Counted from the first letter of the stretch, positions 1 through 8,920 are shown. The stretch: DNA of 54,913 nucleotides from Cupriavidus sp. IDO (GCF_000812465.1 NZ_JWMA01000118.1:1-54913), one strand, 5' to 3'. Notes: generated by a model from the letters alone, not told the origin. Translations and numbers: made by a program.

Positions 1-210
1 GGCAACGATGCCTTCCTTGCCCCCCGGCTCGAAACCGCCGGTATCAATGGCAATGAAGGGGCGATCGCCGATGCGCCCTTCCCCGTAGTGGCGGTCGCGC
101 GTCAGGCCCGGCAGGTCGGCGACGAGGGCGTCGCGCGAGCGGGTCATGCGGTTGAATAGCGTCGACTTGCCCACATTGGGGCGGCCGACTAATGCAATAA
201 CTGGTTTCAT
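1..210 (-). CDS. der: Ribosome-assembly GTPase Der (EngA), N-terminal 70 residues only
   Basis: This is the first part of a two-GTPase-domain protein that acts in maturation of the 50S ribosomal subunit. The visible part begins MKPVIALVGRPNVGKST and holds the G1/P-loop of the first GTPase domain (residues 9-16) and the DTGG G3 motif at 56-59. The rest lies beyond the left edge of the window. It is the last visible gene of the long minus-strand operon that starts with ndk, about 240 bp downstream of bamB. The bamB-der order is common in beta- and gammaproteobacteria. Nothing odd is visible apart from the truncation by the window edge. Confidence 0.95.
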   Translation of the reverse strand, partial: MKPVIALVGRPNVGKSTLFNRMTRSRDALVADLPGLTRDRHYGEGRIGDRPFIAIDTGGFEPGGKEGIVA

Positions 211-225
211 GCAATAAACGGAAAC

Positions 226-249
226 GGGGGGCGGCACCTGCCGTCCCCC
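226..249 (-). terminator. Strong GC hairpin between bamB and der, possible partial terminator
   Basis: An 11-bp inverted repeat with one G.U wobble (arms at 226-236 and 239-249) lies in the 239-bp bamB-der gap. On the minus strand it is followed by a broken T-rich stretch (GTTTCCGTTT), so it is a weak intrinsic terminator at best. It could instead be an RNA-processing or stability element that sets der expression apart from bamB. No other feature is seen in this gap. Confidence 0.35.
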
Positions 250-449
250 AGGAACTCCGGAGTCAGTTGATCCGACAGCCACTCACGCGCTCACGCGCGG
301 CTGGCCACATCTCCTGTCGGGCGGAACGGCGGCGCCGGGGCCCGTTCCACATCTAGCTGCACGACTGGTCCACTGGACCAGGGATCATGCTACCGGAATT
401 GGCGCCGCCCATACCGACAGGTGTACGGAGCGGCGCTGTTGAAGCCGTG

Positions 450-1625
450 TCAGTTCGGCACGTAGCCGTAGACGTCGCCGTCACGGGTCTGGACCACCAG
501 GGTCTGGCCCGACACCACCGGCGCTGCGTTGACTGCACTGCCGTCGGTCTTCATGCGCGCGACCACCTGGCCGTCTTCCCGCGACAGGAAGTGGACATAG
601 CCTTCAAAGTCCCCCATCACGACCGAGCGCCCGAGCACCAGCGGCGCGCCCAAGCGGCGGTTGCGAAGCTGGTCGTTCTTCCAGCGCTCGTTGCCGTTCT
701 GGCGGTCGAACGCGTGCACGACTGACTGCTCGTCGCTGGCGTAAAGCGCAGTGTCGTCCTGCGCCAGTCCGGTCGGCGACGAAAAATCCTTGCCCCACTG
801 CGGCTGGCCGTTGGCCAGCTCAAGGCATGCCACCCGCCCCTGGAACGTCGTGGCGCACACCTGCCGGCCGTTGACCATCGGCTGGCCGGTCACATCGTTC
901 AGGCGCTCGATCTCCGACACGCCCTTCGGATACGAAATCGTGCTTTCCCAACGCAGCACGCCGTTGCCCGGCGTCAGCACGCCCAGCTTGCCGCCAGGGA
1001 AGCCCATCACGATGCCATCGCCGGCAAACACCATCCCCATTGCCGCACGCAGGTTCAGCGGCGTCTGCGAGCGCTGATAGATCCAGCGGCGCTCGCCGGT
1101 TTCGGCATCCAGCCCGAGCACGCGCGTATCGGTGGTACGAACCACGACCAGCCCGTTGCCGACCAGCGGCGCGGACAGGACTTCGCCATTGACCTGTTTC
1201 TTCCAGATCTGCTTGCCGCTGGCATCGAACGCATAAACCGCGCCCTTTTCACCAGCCACCGCGGTCACGGAACCATCGCTGCCCGGGCCGGACGTCAGAT
1301 CCAGGTCCGTCTTGGCCTTCCACAGCGTGCGGCCGCTGGCGCCATCCAATGCCATCACGTTGCCGCCGTTGGACGAGACGTAGACGTTGTTGCCGGCCGC
1401 CACGGGCTGCATCGTATAGGGACCGCTCTTGCCGACGTCAGCCTTCCAGGCCTGGCGTACCGACAGCGTTGCCGACAGCGGCTTCAGTTCCGCCGGCGGA
1501 TGCTTGTTTTCCTTGCTGAACAGCGAGCAACCGCCAAGGGCAGCAATACACGCGCCGGCGACCAACGCGCGGGCAAACTTGCGGCAAGGCTGGCCTTGTA
1601 CGGCTCCGGAAAGCATAGACGTCAT
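450..1625 (-). CDS. bamB: Outer-membrane assembly lipoprotein BamB
   Basis: This is a subunit of the BAM complex that inserts beta-barrel proteins into the outer membrane. The chosen start (MTSMLSG) gives 391 residues, with a lipoprotein signal ending in LGGC at Cys33. An ATG three codons on is also possible. The body is an eight-bladed PQQ-type beta-propeller, with repeated motifs such as ALDGASGRTLWKA, VLGLDAETGERRW, CLELANGQPQWG and AFDRQNGNERW, each an acidic/Gly turn followed by a Trp. A further 28 codons are open upstream, but they would bury the signal peptide, so they are excluded. It lies 61 nt downstream of yfgM in the same operon. Confidence 0.93.
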   Translation of the reverse strand: MTSMLSGAVQGQPCRKFARALVAGACIAALGGCSLFSKENKHPPAELKPLSATLSVRQAWKADVGKSGPYTMQPVAAGNNVYVSSNGGNVMALDGASGRTLWKAKTDLDLTSGPGSDGSVTAVAGEKGAVYAFDASGKQIWKKQVNGEVLSAPLVGNGLVVVRTTDTRVLGLDAETGERRWIYQRSQTPLNLRAAMGMVFAGDGIVMGFPGGKLGVLTPGNGVLRWESTISYPKGVSEIERLNDVTGQPMVNGRQVCATTFQGRVACLELANGQPQWGKDFSSPTGLAQDDTALYASDEQSVVHAFDRQNGNERWKNDQLRNRRLGAPLVLGRSVVMGDFEGYVHFLSREDGQVVARMKTDGSAVNAAPVVSGQTLVVQTRDGDVYGYVPN

Positions 1626-1686
1626 AAGGTTACGATCCTGAATTGTTTTGTAGCATGTGCCGGTCGACGGAGGATGTCCGCCGTCG

Positions 1687-2319
1687 TCAGGCCGTGCCCA
1701 GCGCGTCAAGCTTGAACTGGATGATCTGGCGCATCGACATATCGCCGGCGCTCAGCTTGTCGAGCGCCTTGCGATATGCGGCACGTGCGTCGTCGCGCTT
1801 GTCCTGCGCGGCCAGCAGATCACCGCGGCGATCTGCATACAGCGCCACGAATGGCGCAGGCGGCTCATCCTTCAGCAATGCCAGGCCCTGGTCATAGGCC
1901 TTTTCGTCCAGCAGCACGCCGGCGAGGCGCACGCGGGCGATGTGCGAATACTCCCCATCGCCGTGCTCCACGGCCCATTGCAGCTGCGCCTTGGCCGAAG
2001 CGAGGTCGCCTGCGTCATACAGCACCTTGGCGGCCGTCAGCGCGCTCATCGGGCCATAGGCGGTCTTGCCGAACTTCTCTTCGAGGTCGGTAGCGGCGCG
2101 CTTGACGCGGTCGGCATCGCGGCCCTCGGCCGCCTTGAGCACCTGCTCGTACAGCACCGCCGCCTCGGAAGCCTGCTTGCGCTCCCAGTACTTCCAGCCA
2201 CTCCACGCTGCAAAGGCCAGCAAACCGGCAATCAGGACCCAGGTCAGGGCATTGCCATACTGGCGCCACCAGGCCTTCAGATTCTCAAGCTGTTCCTGTT
2301 CTTCTAGATCGTAAGCCAT
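1687..2319 (-). CDS. yfgM: YfgM-like TPR membrane protein, ancillary SecYEG subunit
   Basis: The protein has 210 residues. A short acidic cytoplasmic N-terminus (MAYDLEEQEQLENLKAWW) is followed by one transmembrane helix at about residues 24-42 and a periplasmic tetratricopeptide-like domain made of Ala-rich helices. This is the architecture of the YfgM family. In E. coli, YfgM sits beside the Sec translocon together with the chaperone PpiD. Its position between hisS and bamB is the usual one and supports the call. The Shine-Dalgarno sequence is weak, consistent with expression from within an operon. Confidence 0.88.
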   Translation of the reverse strand: MAYDLEEQEQLENLKAWWRQYGNALTWVLIAGLLAFAAWSGWKYWERKQASEAAVLYEQVLKAAEGRDADRVKRAATDLEEKFGKTAYGPMSALTAAKVLYDAGDLASAKAQLQWAVEHGDGEYSHIARVRLAGVLLDEKAYDQGLALLKDEPPAPFVALYADRRGDLLAAQDKRDDARAAYRKALDKLSAGDMSMRQIIQFKLDALGTA

Positions 2320-2406
2320 GTCGAGGCGTTCACCTGCGTTTGGGTTAGGGTTGAAGGCCGCCAGTGGCGGCCTTCGCTGTCTTGCTGCGTTGTGGTCCGG
2401 CGGCGC

Positions 2407-3777
2407 TTACTCGCTGGCACCGACCATGGCGTCAATCACATAGTCGACCAGACCTTCGGCTGGCACCGATGCCTGCTTGCCACCGCCTTCGGCCTGCGCG
2501 CCCTGGCGAAGTTCCTTGACCTGGACCACACCTGCCGCCACTTCATCGTCGCCAATGATAACGGCATAGGCTGCGCCGCTTGTATCCGCGCGCTTCATCT
2601 GCGACTTGAAGCTGCCGCTCTTGCCATCGGTGGTCGCGTGCAGCACGACGTCCAGGCCCGCATCACGCAGGCGTTCGGCCGCGATCATGGCCTGCTGCCC
2701 TGCCGCTTCGCCCTGATGCACGATGTAGACATCGCAACCGACCGCATCCGGTACCACGCCTTCCTCGCGAATCAGCTCGATGATCCGCTCGATGCCCATC
2801 GCCCAGCCGCAAGCCGGTGCCGGCTTGCCGCCCATCTGCGCGATCAGCGGGTCGTAGCGGCCGCCGCCGGCGATGGTGCCCTGGGCGCCGAGCTTGTCGG
2901 TGATCCACTCGAACACCGTCAGGTTGTAGTAGTCCAGGCCACGAACCAGGCGCGGATTGATCTTGAACGGGATGTTGTTCGACTTCAGCAGGCGCTGCAC
3001 GCCTTCGAAGTGCGCCAGCGATTCCTCGCCGAGGAAGTCGATCAGCTTGGGCGCGTTCGCCGCCATCTCCTGCAGGGCCGGATTCTTCGTATCCAGCACG
3101 CGCAGCGGATTGGTGTAGAGGCGCCGCTTGCTGTCGTCGTCCAGGATGTCCTGGAAGCCTTCCAGGTACTGGATCAGCTGCTCGCGGTGCGCGGCACGCT
3201 CACTGGCCTGGCCGAGCGAGTTGATCTCCAGGCGCACGCCGGTCAGGCCGAGGTCGTCCCACAGGCGCTGGCACATCAGGATGATCTCGGCATCCACGTC
3301 CGGTCCCGCAAAGCCGAGCGCCTCGGCGCCGAGCTGATGGAACTGGCGATAGCGGCCGCGCTGCGGACGCTCGTGGCGGAACATCGGGCCGGTGTACCAG
3401 AGGCGCTTCGGGCCGTCGTACAGCAGGTTGTGCTCGATGGTGGAACGGACCGCCGCGGCGGTACCTTCCGGACGCAGCGTCAGTTGCTCGCCGTTGAGCG
3501 AATCGGTGAAGGAGTACATCTCCTTCTCGACGATATCAGTCACCTCGCCGATGCCACGCACGAACAGCTGCGTATGCTCGACGATCGGCGTGCGGATCTG
3601 CTGGTAGCCATAGGCGCGCAGCATCGCGCGCGCGGCGTTCTCGAAATGCTCCCACAACGGCGCGTCGGCGGGCAGCATGTCGTTCATGCCCTTCACGCCC
3701 TGCAATGCCTTGGCAGGGCGAAGCTTCTCTTCGGTCTTGACGCCGCTTGCTGCGGCGTTGCTATCGGATTGCGTCAT
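2407..3777 (-). CDS. hisS: Histidyl-tRNA synthetase
   Basis: This is a class II aminoacyl-tRNA synthetase that charges tRNA-His. Motif 2 is visible as FRHERPQRGRYRQFHQLG. The histidine-specific segments RTPIVEHTQLFVRGIGE and RGLDYYNLTVFEW and a C-terminal anticodon-binding domain are also present. The start at MTQSDSN is preceded by AAGAAGAG immediately upstream and gives 456 residues. A more upstream in-frame start would add 24 residues without family support. About 20 N-terminal residues before the KALQGVKGMNDMLP block are a short extension relative to E. coli. The gene lies 37 nt downstream of ispG. Confidence 0.97.
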   Translation of the reverse strand: MTQSDSNAAASGVKTEEKLRPAKALQGVKGMNDMLPADAPLWEHFENAARAMLRAYGYQQIRTPIVEHTQLFVRGIGEVTDIVEKEMYSFTDSLNGEQLTLRPEGTAAAVRSTIEHNLLYDGPKRLWYTGPMFRHERPQRGRYRQFHQLGAEALGFAGPDVDAEIILMCQRLWDDLGLTGVRLEINSLGQASERAAHREQLIQYLEGFQDILDDDSKRRLYTNPLRVLDTKNPALQEMAANAPKLIDFLGEESLAHFEGVQRLLKSNNIPFKINPRLVRGLDYYNLTVFEWITDKLGAQGTIAGGGRYDPLIAQMGGKPAPACGWAMGIERIIELIREEGVVPDAVGCDVYIVHQGEAAGQQAMIAAERLRDAGLDVVLHATTDGKSGSFKSQMKRADTSGAAYAVIIGDDEVAAGVVQVKELRQGAQAEGGGKQASVPAEGLVDYVIDAMVGASE

Positions 3778-3814
3778 CTCTTCTTGTATGGCTTTTGCGC
3801 CCTGCCGGACTGGC

Positions 3815-5107
3815 TCAGGCCGCTGCTTCCTTCGTGGCCCTCGTTGCATCGGGGCCGTAATGCGTACGGACGTAATCGTCGACGATCGCCTGGAACTCTT
3901 CGGCGATGCGGTCGCCGCGCAGGGTCTTTACCTTGACCCCGTCCACGAAAACGGGTGCCGCCGGCGACTCGCCCGAACCCGGCAAGGAAATGCCGATGTT
4001 CGCGTGCTTGCTTTCGCCCGGACCGTTGACGATGCAGCCCATCACGGCCACATCCATTTCTTCCACACCGGGATAGGCGGTCTTCCAGTGCGGCATCTGC
4101 TCGCGCAGGTACGTCTGGATGCTGGCCGCCAGCTCCTGGAACACCGTGCTGGTGGTTCGGCCGCAGCCCGGGCACGCAATCACCATCGGCGTGAAATTGC
4201 GCAGGCCCATGGTCTGCAGGATTTCCTGCCCCACGTAGACTTCCTTCTCGCGCGGCGCACCGGGTTCCGGCGTCAGCGAGATGCGGATGGTGTCGCCGAT
4301 GCCCTCTTGCAGCAGTACCGACAGCGCCGCGGTCGAGGCGACGATGCCCTTGCTGCCCATGCCGGCCTCGGTCAGCCCCAGGTGCAGCGCATAGTCACAA
4401 CGGCGCGCCAGTTCGCGGTAGACCGCGATCAGTTCCTGCACCTGCGACACCTTGCACGACAGGATGATCTGGTTGCCCGGCAGGCCGATTTCCTCTGCCT
4501 TCTTCGCCGAGTCGATTGCCGAGGTGATCAGCGCCTCGATCATCACGCTCTGCGCCGGCCACGGCTCGGCGCGGCCCGCGTTCTCGTCCATGATCCGCGC
4601 GAGCAGGTCCTGGTCCAGGCTGCCCCAGTTGACGCCGATGCGCACCGGCTTGTCGTAGCGGCACGCCATCTCGATCATCTGCGCGAACTGCGTATCGCGC
4701 TTGGCGCCCTGCCCCACGTTGCCGGGGTTGATGCGGTACTTGGACAATGCCTCGGCACAGCCCGGATAGTCCTGCAGCAGCTTGTGGCCGTTGTAGTGGA
4801 AGTCGCCCACCAGCGGCACATCCACGCCCATCCGGTCCAGCTGCTCGCGGATGCCGGGCACTGCCGCCGCGGCTTCCGGCGTATTGACCGTGATGCGCAC
4901 GATCTCCGAGCCGGCACGGGCCAGTTCCTTGATCTGGATCGCCGTGCCGATCGCATCGACGGTGTCCGTATTGGTCATCGACTGCACACGCACCGGTGCA
5001 CCGCCGCCAATGGTCACGACATTGTCGCCCCACGTCACGCGCGCCTGGCGCGTCTGGCGCCGCGGCAGCGGGCCCGGCAGGACCGGAAGACAAAGCTGTT
5101 GGTTCAT
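3815..5107 (-). CDS. ispG: 4-hydroxy-3-methylbut-2-enyl diphosphate synthase (flavodoxin)
   Basis: IspG (GcpE) performs the penultimate step of the MEP isoprenoid pathway, reducing MEcPP to HMBPP with a [4Fe-4S] cluster. The sequence shows the N-terminal TIM-barrel opening GDNVVTIGGGAPVRVQSMTN and the C-terminal cluster cysteines in ACPGCGRTT and MGCIVNGPGE. The start at MNQQLCL (430 residues) has a good GAGGTGG about 8 nt upstream. Six residues earlier there is another ATG with no better signal. The gene lies between rodZ and hisS, as in many beta- and gammaproteobacteria. Confidence 0.97.
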   Translation of the reverse strand: MNQQLCLPVLPGPLPRRQTRQARVTWGDNVVTIGGGAPVRVQSMTNTDTVDAIGTAIQIKELARAGSEIVRITVNTPEAAAAVPGIREQLDRMGVDVPLVGDFHYNGHKLLQDYPGCAEALSKYRINPGNVGQGAKRDTQFAQMIEMACRYDKPVRIGVNWGSLDQDLLARIMDENAGRAEPWPAQSVMIEALITSAIDSAKKAEEIGLPGNQIILSCKVSQVQELIAVYRELARRCDYALHLGLTEAGMGSKGIVASTAALSVLLQEGIGDTIRISLTPEPGAPREKEVYVGQEILQTMGLRNFTPMVIACPGCGRTTSTVFQELAASIQTYLREQMPHWKTAYPGVEEMDVAVMGCIVNGPGESKHANIGISLPGSGESPAAPVFVDGVKVKTLRGDRIAEEFQAIVDDYVRTHYGPDATRATKEAAA

Positions 5108-5148
5108 AGCGTTACCACCTCGCAAAGGCGAATTGTTCCGCGTCGGCT

Positions 5149-6180
5149 TCAGGGCAGCGTGAGGCGCGCCACGTTGTTGCGGTTGGCCGCCCGCAGATCG
5201 ACGGTCGCGCCATTGCGGCTCATCGATTCCACACCCTTAACATTGCCGATCACCACCTTGTAGGGCGCCGTACCACCGCCGGCCACTTCCTGGCCGGCCT
5301 TGGCAGTACCACCCATCACGACCTTGCCGCTGCGGTCCCGGATTTCGTACCAGGTATCCGCCGCGAACCGGATCTTCAGCTCTCCATCGCCGGCCACTGC
5401 GGCGGGCGTTGCAGTCGTTGCAGTCGTTGCAGTCGTTGCAGTCGTTGCAGTCGTTGCAGTCGTTGCAGCCGTTGCGGGCTTTGCCGGCGTGGGGGCTGCA
5501 GCGACCGCTGCCACCGGGGCGACTGCGCTGGCCGCAGCTGCACTGGCCGGCTCGGCCTCGGACGGCGCCGGAGCATCGGCACCCGCCATGACCGGCGGCA
5601 GCGCCGCCGTGACCGTGCCGGAATCCGCGCCCTGGCTCGAAGGAGCATGTTCCTCTACAGCCGCGGCTTCGACCGCTGTATTGCGCGTTTCCAGCCAGTG
5701 CTTGAAGTGATCGAGGCCAAACCAGCCGCCTGCACCAAGGCCGACCACCACCAGCGCCAGCCATATCCAGCGGCCACCGGAGCGGCTCGAGCCGAAGCGG
5801 TTGCGATCGTCAAACGTCGCGTTGAGCCCGCCTTCGTGCTGCCGAGCCATCTCGACCACCTGCACCGGCCGCGGATGGAAGCGCGCCAGGAGAACGTCGA
5901 TATCCACGTGCAGCATGCGTGCATAGGCGCGCATGACGCCCTTGGCAAAGGTCACGTCCGGCAAGGCTTCCAGGTGCCCGGCTTCGACCGCGGCCAGTTT
6001 GGGCGCAGCCACTTTCAGCCGGGCGCTGACATCTTCGACCGACATCCGCTGCGATTCGCGGGCCTGCGCCAGCATGGCTCCGATCTCGCGCGCGACGGCT
6101 TCCCGTTCTGCTTCTGTCGCGCCTCCGCCGACGTGTCCCGTCGATGCGGCCTGGCCTGCGGCGCGCTCTTGCTCACTCAT
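5149..6180 (-). CDS. rodZ: RodZ-like cytoskeletal membrane protein with HTH domain
   Basis: The protein has 343 residues. A Cro/CI-type helix-turn-helix domain spans about 33-95 (AQARESQRMSVEDVSARLKV onward). It is followed by a basic/aromatic stretch, one transmembrane helix at about 150-172 (WIWLALVVVGLGAGGWFGL) and a periplasmic Ala/Thr/Pro-rich linker. The C-terminal DUF4115-type beta domain covers about 265-343 (ELKIRFAADTWYEIRDRSGK). RodZ links MreB filaments to the rod-shape elongation machinery. The linker contains a tandem Ala-Thr-Thr tract encoded by a 9-bp DNA repeat, listed separately. The start overlaps the end of pilW by 8 bp and has GGAG at good spacing. Confidence 0.9.
   Translation of the reverse strand: MSEQERAAGQAASTGHVGGGATEAEREAVAREIGAMLAQARESQRMSVEDVSARLKVAAPKLAAVEAGHLEALPDVTFAKGVMRAYARMLHVDIDVLLARFHPRPVQVVEMARQHEGGLNATFDDRNRFGSSRSGGRWIWLALVVVGLGAGGWFGLDHFKHWLETRNTAVEAAAVEEHAPSSQGADSGTVTAALPPVMAGADAPAPSEAEPASAAAASAVAPVAAVAAAPTPAKPATAATTATTATTATTATTATTATPAAVAGDGELKIRFAADTWYEIRDRSGKVVMGGTAKAGQEVAGGGTAPYKVVIGNVKGVESMSRNGATVDLRAANRNNVARLTLP
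5408..5470 (-). repeat. 9-bp tandem repeat inside rodZ
   Basis: On the plus strand the unit GTTGCAGTC occurs six times exactly (5408-5461), followed by one variant copy GTTGCAGCC (5462-5470). The unit length is a multiple of three, so copy changes stay in frame. It encodes an Ala-Thr-Thr tract in the periplasmic linker of RodZ. Confidence 0.97.
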
Positions 6181-6952
6181 CCCATGCTCCTTGTTCGTAG
6201 GCGGTCAACTCACGCGAGTCAGGGAAACGGCTCCGCAGCTGCGCCACGAGGGCGTTCTGCGTCGCGGTGTCGCCCTGACGCCGGGCAATGCGCGCACCCA
6301 GCCAGAGGGATTGCGCGCTGACGAATCTGCTGTTGTTGACACGCTCGGCGTACTGCCGGGCCTGCGTCAGGTCACCGCGCCGGTAGTAGACCAGCGCGAG
6401 ATTGGTATTTGCCACCGGATTGTTCCGGTCATAGCCGAGCGCCGACTTGAGACTCTTCTCTGCCTCTTCGCTGGCGCCGTTGCGCAGCTGGCATGCGCCC
6501 AGGCTGATCAGCGGCTTGGCCGGACCGCCGGCCGATGGCGCCGAAACCGCGCGCTGCAGCATCGGCACCGCCTCGGCGTAGCGCCCTTCCTGGCACAGGA
6601 ACCAGCCATAGTTGTTCAGCAGGTCGCCATCGTTGCCGCGCATGGAAACCGCTGTGCGGAAGCTGTCATCGGCCAGCGCCCGCTCGTTCATGTTCATGTA
6701 GATCAGCGCTCGCACGTGATACGCATCGGCCACCGTCGGATCGATCGCGATCGCCTGCTTCACCTCGTCCAGCGCAACGCTGTTCTGGCCGGCCTCAAGG
6801 TAGTTGGTGGCGAGCTGCAGCCGGATGCTGGCACGGCGCCTTGCATCGGTCTGGTCGGAAGAGGTCTGGAGATCCTGCGCTGGCGTGTGCGGCAGCTGGC
6901 AGGCGGACAACAACAGCAGCCCGAACAGGGCTGCAGCGATCAGACGGATCAT
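6173..6952 (-). CDS. pilW: Type IV pilus biogenesis lipoprotein PilW/PilF
   Basis: The protein has 259 residues, with a lipoprotein signal ending LLSAC at Cys18 followed by tandem TPR units (ATNYLEAGQNSVALDEVKQA, ADAYHVRALIYMNMNERALA, LLNNYGWFLCQEGRYAEAVP). The YGWFLC and Gly-Arg-Tyr signatures are typical of PilF/PilW, the pilotin that helps the PilQ secretin assemble in the outer membrane. It overlaps rlmN by 4 bp (ATGA) and rodZ by 8 bp, so translation is probably coupled. In many genomes this gene sits here, away from other pilus genes. Confidence 0.92.
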   Translation of the reverse strand: MIRLIAAALFGLLLLSACQLPHTPAQDLQTSSDQTDARRRASIRLQLATNYLEAGQNSVALDEVKQAIAIDPTVADAYHVRALIYMNMNERALADDSFRTAVSMRGNDGDLLNNYGWFLCQEGRYAEAVPMLQRAVSAPSAGGPAKPLISLGACQLRNGASEEAEKSLKSALGYDRNNPVANTNLALVYYRRGDLTQARQYAERVNNSRFVSAQSLWLGARIARRQGDTATQNALVAQLRSRFPDSRELTAYEQGAWDE

Positions 6953-8103
6953 GCAGGGCGAGCCTCCCGAGACTGGCCGGTCGCGACGACCGGCACCAGC
7001 GGCGTGATCTTGCCGAACTTGCCGCGCTCGGCGAGACGCGTGCGGTCCTTAACCTCCCCGGCGAGCTGGCCGCAGGCGGCATCGATATCGTCGCCACGCG
7101 TCTTGCGGATGGTGGTGACGATGCCCGCATCCATCAACACTTGCGCGAAGCGGCGGATCTGCTCGTTGTTCGACCGCTTCAGGCCCGATTCCGGGAAGGG
7201 ATTGAACGGGATCAGGTTGAACTTGCACGGCACGTCGGCCACAAGCTTCAGCAATTCCCGCGCATGCTCGACGCCGTCGTTGACGCCATCCAGCATGCAA
7301 TATTCGAAAGTAATGAAATCGCGCGGCGCAAATTCCAGATAGCGACGGCATGCCGCCATCAGGTCCGCCAGCGGGTACTTCTTGTTCAGCGGCACCAGCA
7401 CATCGCGCAGGGCATCGTTGGACGCATGCAGCGACACCGCGAGGGCCACCGGCAGGTCCTGCGACAAGCGGTCCATCATCGGGACCACGCCGGACGTCGA
7501 CAGCGTCACGCGACGGCGCGACAGGCCGTAGGCGTTGTCGTCCAGCATCAGGCGCATGGCCGGCACGACCTGGTCATAGTTGAGCAGGGGCTCGCCCATG
7601 CCCATCATCACCACGTTGGAGATGACGCGGTCATCCTTGGGGCCGCGGCCCAGTTGCTCGCGCATGGCGAATTCGGCCATCCACAACTGGCCGATGATCT
7701 CGCCAGTGGTCAGGTTGCGCGAAAAGCCCTGCTTTCCGGTGGAACAGAACCGGCAGTTGACGGCGCACCCCGCCTGCGAAGACACGCACAGCGTGCCGCG
7801 CGTCTCCTCGGGGATGTACACCGTCTCCACCGCGTTGCCCTGGCCGACGTCGAGCAGCCATTTGCGCGTGCCGTCAGCCGACAGGTGGTCGGTGATGACG
7901 GCAGGCGAGCGGATCTCCGCGCGCGTCGCGAGCTTTTCGCGCAGCGACTTGGCAAGATCCGACATGGCATCGAAGCGGCTGGCACCGAACTGGTGGATCC
8001 AGCGCTGCAGTTGCCGCGCACGAAACGGCTTCTCGCCGAGCTCACCGCAATAGGCAGTGAGCGCGTCCGCATCCAGGTCGAGCAGGTTGACGAGATCGTT
8101 CAT
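6949..8103 (-). CDS. rlmN: Dual-specificity 23S rRNA/tRNA A2503/A37 methyltransferase RlmN
   Basis: This radical-SAM enzyme adds a methyl group to C2 of adenine 2503 in 23S rRNA and of A37 in some tRNAs. The CxxxCxxC cluster motif is CAVNCRFC (Cys113, 117, 120), preceded by the conserved TLCVSSQAG. The Gly-rich NVVMMGMGEPLLN segment and the C-terminal DIDAACGQLAGE, holding the second catalytic cysteine, are intact. Length is 384 residues, normal for the family. It lies 53 nt after ndk and overlaps pilW by 4 bp. Confidence 0.97.
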   Translation of the reverse strand: MNDLVNLLDLDADALTAYCGELGEKPFRARQLQRWIHQFGASRFDAMSDLAKSLREKLATRAEIRSPAVITDHLSADGTRKWLLDVGQGNAVETVYIPEETRGTLCVSSQAGCAVNCRFCSTGKQGFSRNLTTGEIIGQLWMAEFAMREQLGRGPKDDRVISNVVMMGMGEPLLNYDQVVPAMRLMLDDNAYGLSRRRVTLSTSGVVPMMDRLSQDLPVALAVSLHASNDALRDVLVPLNKKYPLADLMAACRRYLEFAPRDFITFEYCMLDGVNDGVEHARELLKLVADVPCKFNLIPFNPFPESGLKRSNNEQIRRFAQVLMDAGIVTTIRKTRGDDIDAACGQLAGEVKDRTRLAERGKFGKITPLVPVVATGQSREARPA

Positions 8104-8156
8104 GACGGCAAACTCAGCTTCAAGGTCAGTCTAGTCTTGGGAGATAGACCAGACAA

Positions 8157-8582
8157 TCAACGGCTGTAAACGTTCATGGCCGGGAAGAAGAACGCAATTT
8201 CCACGGCAGCCGTTTCAGCAGCGTCCGAACCGTGCACGGCGTTGGCATCGATGCTGTCGGCGAAGTCGGCGCGGATGGTGCCCTTCTCGGCCTTCTTCGG
8301 ATCGGTGGCGCCCATCAGGTCGCGGTTCTTGGCGATGGCGTTTTCGCCTTCCAGGGCCTGGATCATGACCGGGCCGGAAACCATGAAGTCCACCAGGTCC
8401 TTGAAGAACGGGCGCTCCTTGTGCACGGCGTAGAACTGTTCGGCTTCGCCGCGCGACAGGTGCGCCATCTTGGCGGCAACAATCTTCAGGCCAGCGGCCT
8501 CGAAACGGGCGTAGATCTGGCCGATAACGTTCTTGGCCACGGCATCCGGCTTGATAATCGACAGGGTGCGTTCGATCGCCAT
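8157..8582 (-). CDS. ndk: Nucleoside diphosphate kinase
   Basis: Ndk equalises nucleoside triphosphate pools by a phospho-histidine ping-pong reaction. The 141-residue sequence starts MAIERTLSIIKPDAV and has the active-site NAVHGSD with His117. It is full length with no changes in catalytic residues. It is the first gene of the minus-strand operon. CGGAG lies about 8 nt before the ATG and an extended -10 lies about 50 bp upstream. Confidence 0.98.
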   Translation of the reverse strand: MAIERTLSIIKPDAVAKNVIGQIYARFEAAGLKIVAAKMAHLSRGEAEQFYAVHKERPFFKDLVDFMVSGPVMIQALEGENAIAKNRDLMGATDPKKAEKGTIRADFADSIDANAVHGSDAAETAAVEIAFFFPAMNVYSR

Positions 8583-8920
8583 GAAAAACTCCGAAAAATG
8601 AAGGGGTTACAAATGGATTAAACGTGCGATTCTAGCACGAGTACATTGCGCTTTCGAGCCTGCCGGGCTTTGGCGGACATGGTGGAGGCAGAAACCGGCA
8701 CCCGCGGCGATCAAGAGGCTTTTTGCGCACATTTCAGCGATAGCGCAGCATGGAACGGATCAGCCGCCGCGACGTCAAAAGTACCGATGGCGCGATGCAA
8801 CGTGCGTAGATGTGCCTTTTGCGAGGCTCCGCCCTTGCAATTCCGCCAAGGCGATGCCACATTGACGATGTGCCCGCCCGGGTAGCCCCGGCGCCTCACC
8901 GTTTTGAGACAGGAGTCACC
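8583..8920. other. Divergent ndk / BI-1 intergenic region
   Basis: This 338-bp gap holds the ndk promoter at its left end. The rest carries no gene I can support. Short open frames on both strands (for example 8711-8899 minus) show no recognisable protein and no convincing ribosome-binding site. On the plus side AGGAGTC lies directly before the BI-1 ATG, but no clear -35/-10 pair is visible. Confidence 0.6.
8629..8637 (-). promoter_or_regulatory. Extended -10 promoter of ndk operon
   Basis: On the minus strand the sequence reads TGCTAGAAT, a TGn-extended -10 one base off TATAAT. It lies about 50 bp before the ndk start. No good -35 is seen 17 bp upstream, as expected for an extended -10 promoter. 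This is a sequence-only prediction. Confidence 0.5.

Noticed and set aside
5408..5470. CRISPR-like array
   Set aside because: The repeats are 9 bp, contiguous, without spacers, and lie in frame inside rodZ.
8810..8920. Longer N-terminus for the BI-1 protein
   Set aside because: The upstream residues are Arg/Pro-rich and unlike the family, and AGGAGTC sits directly before the ATG at 8921.
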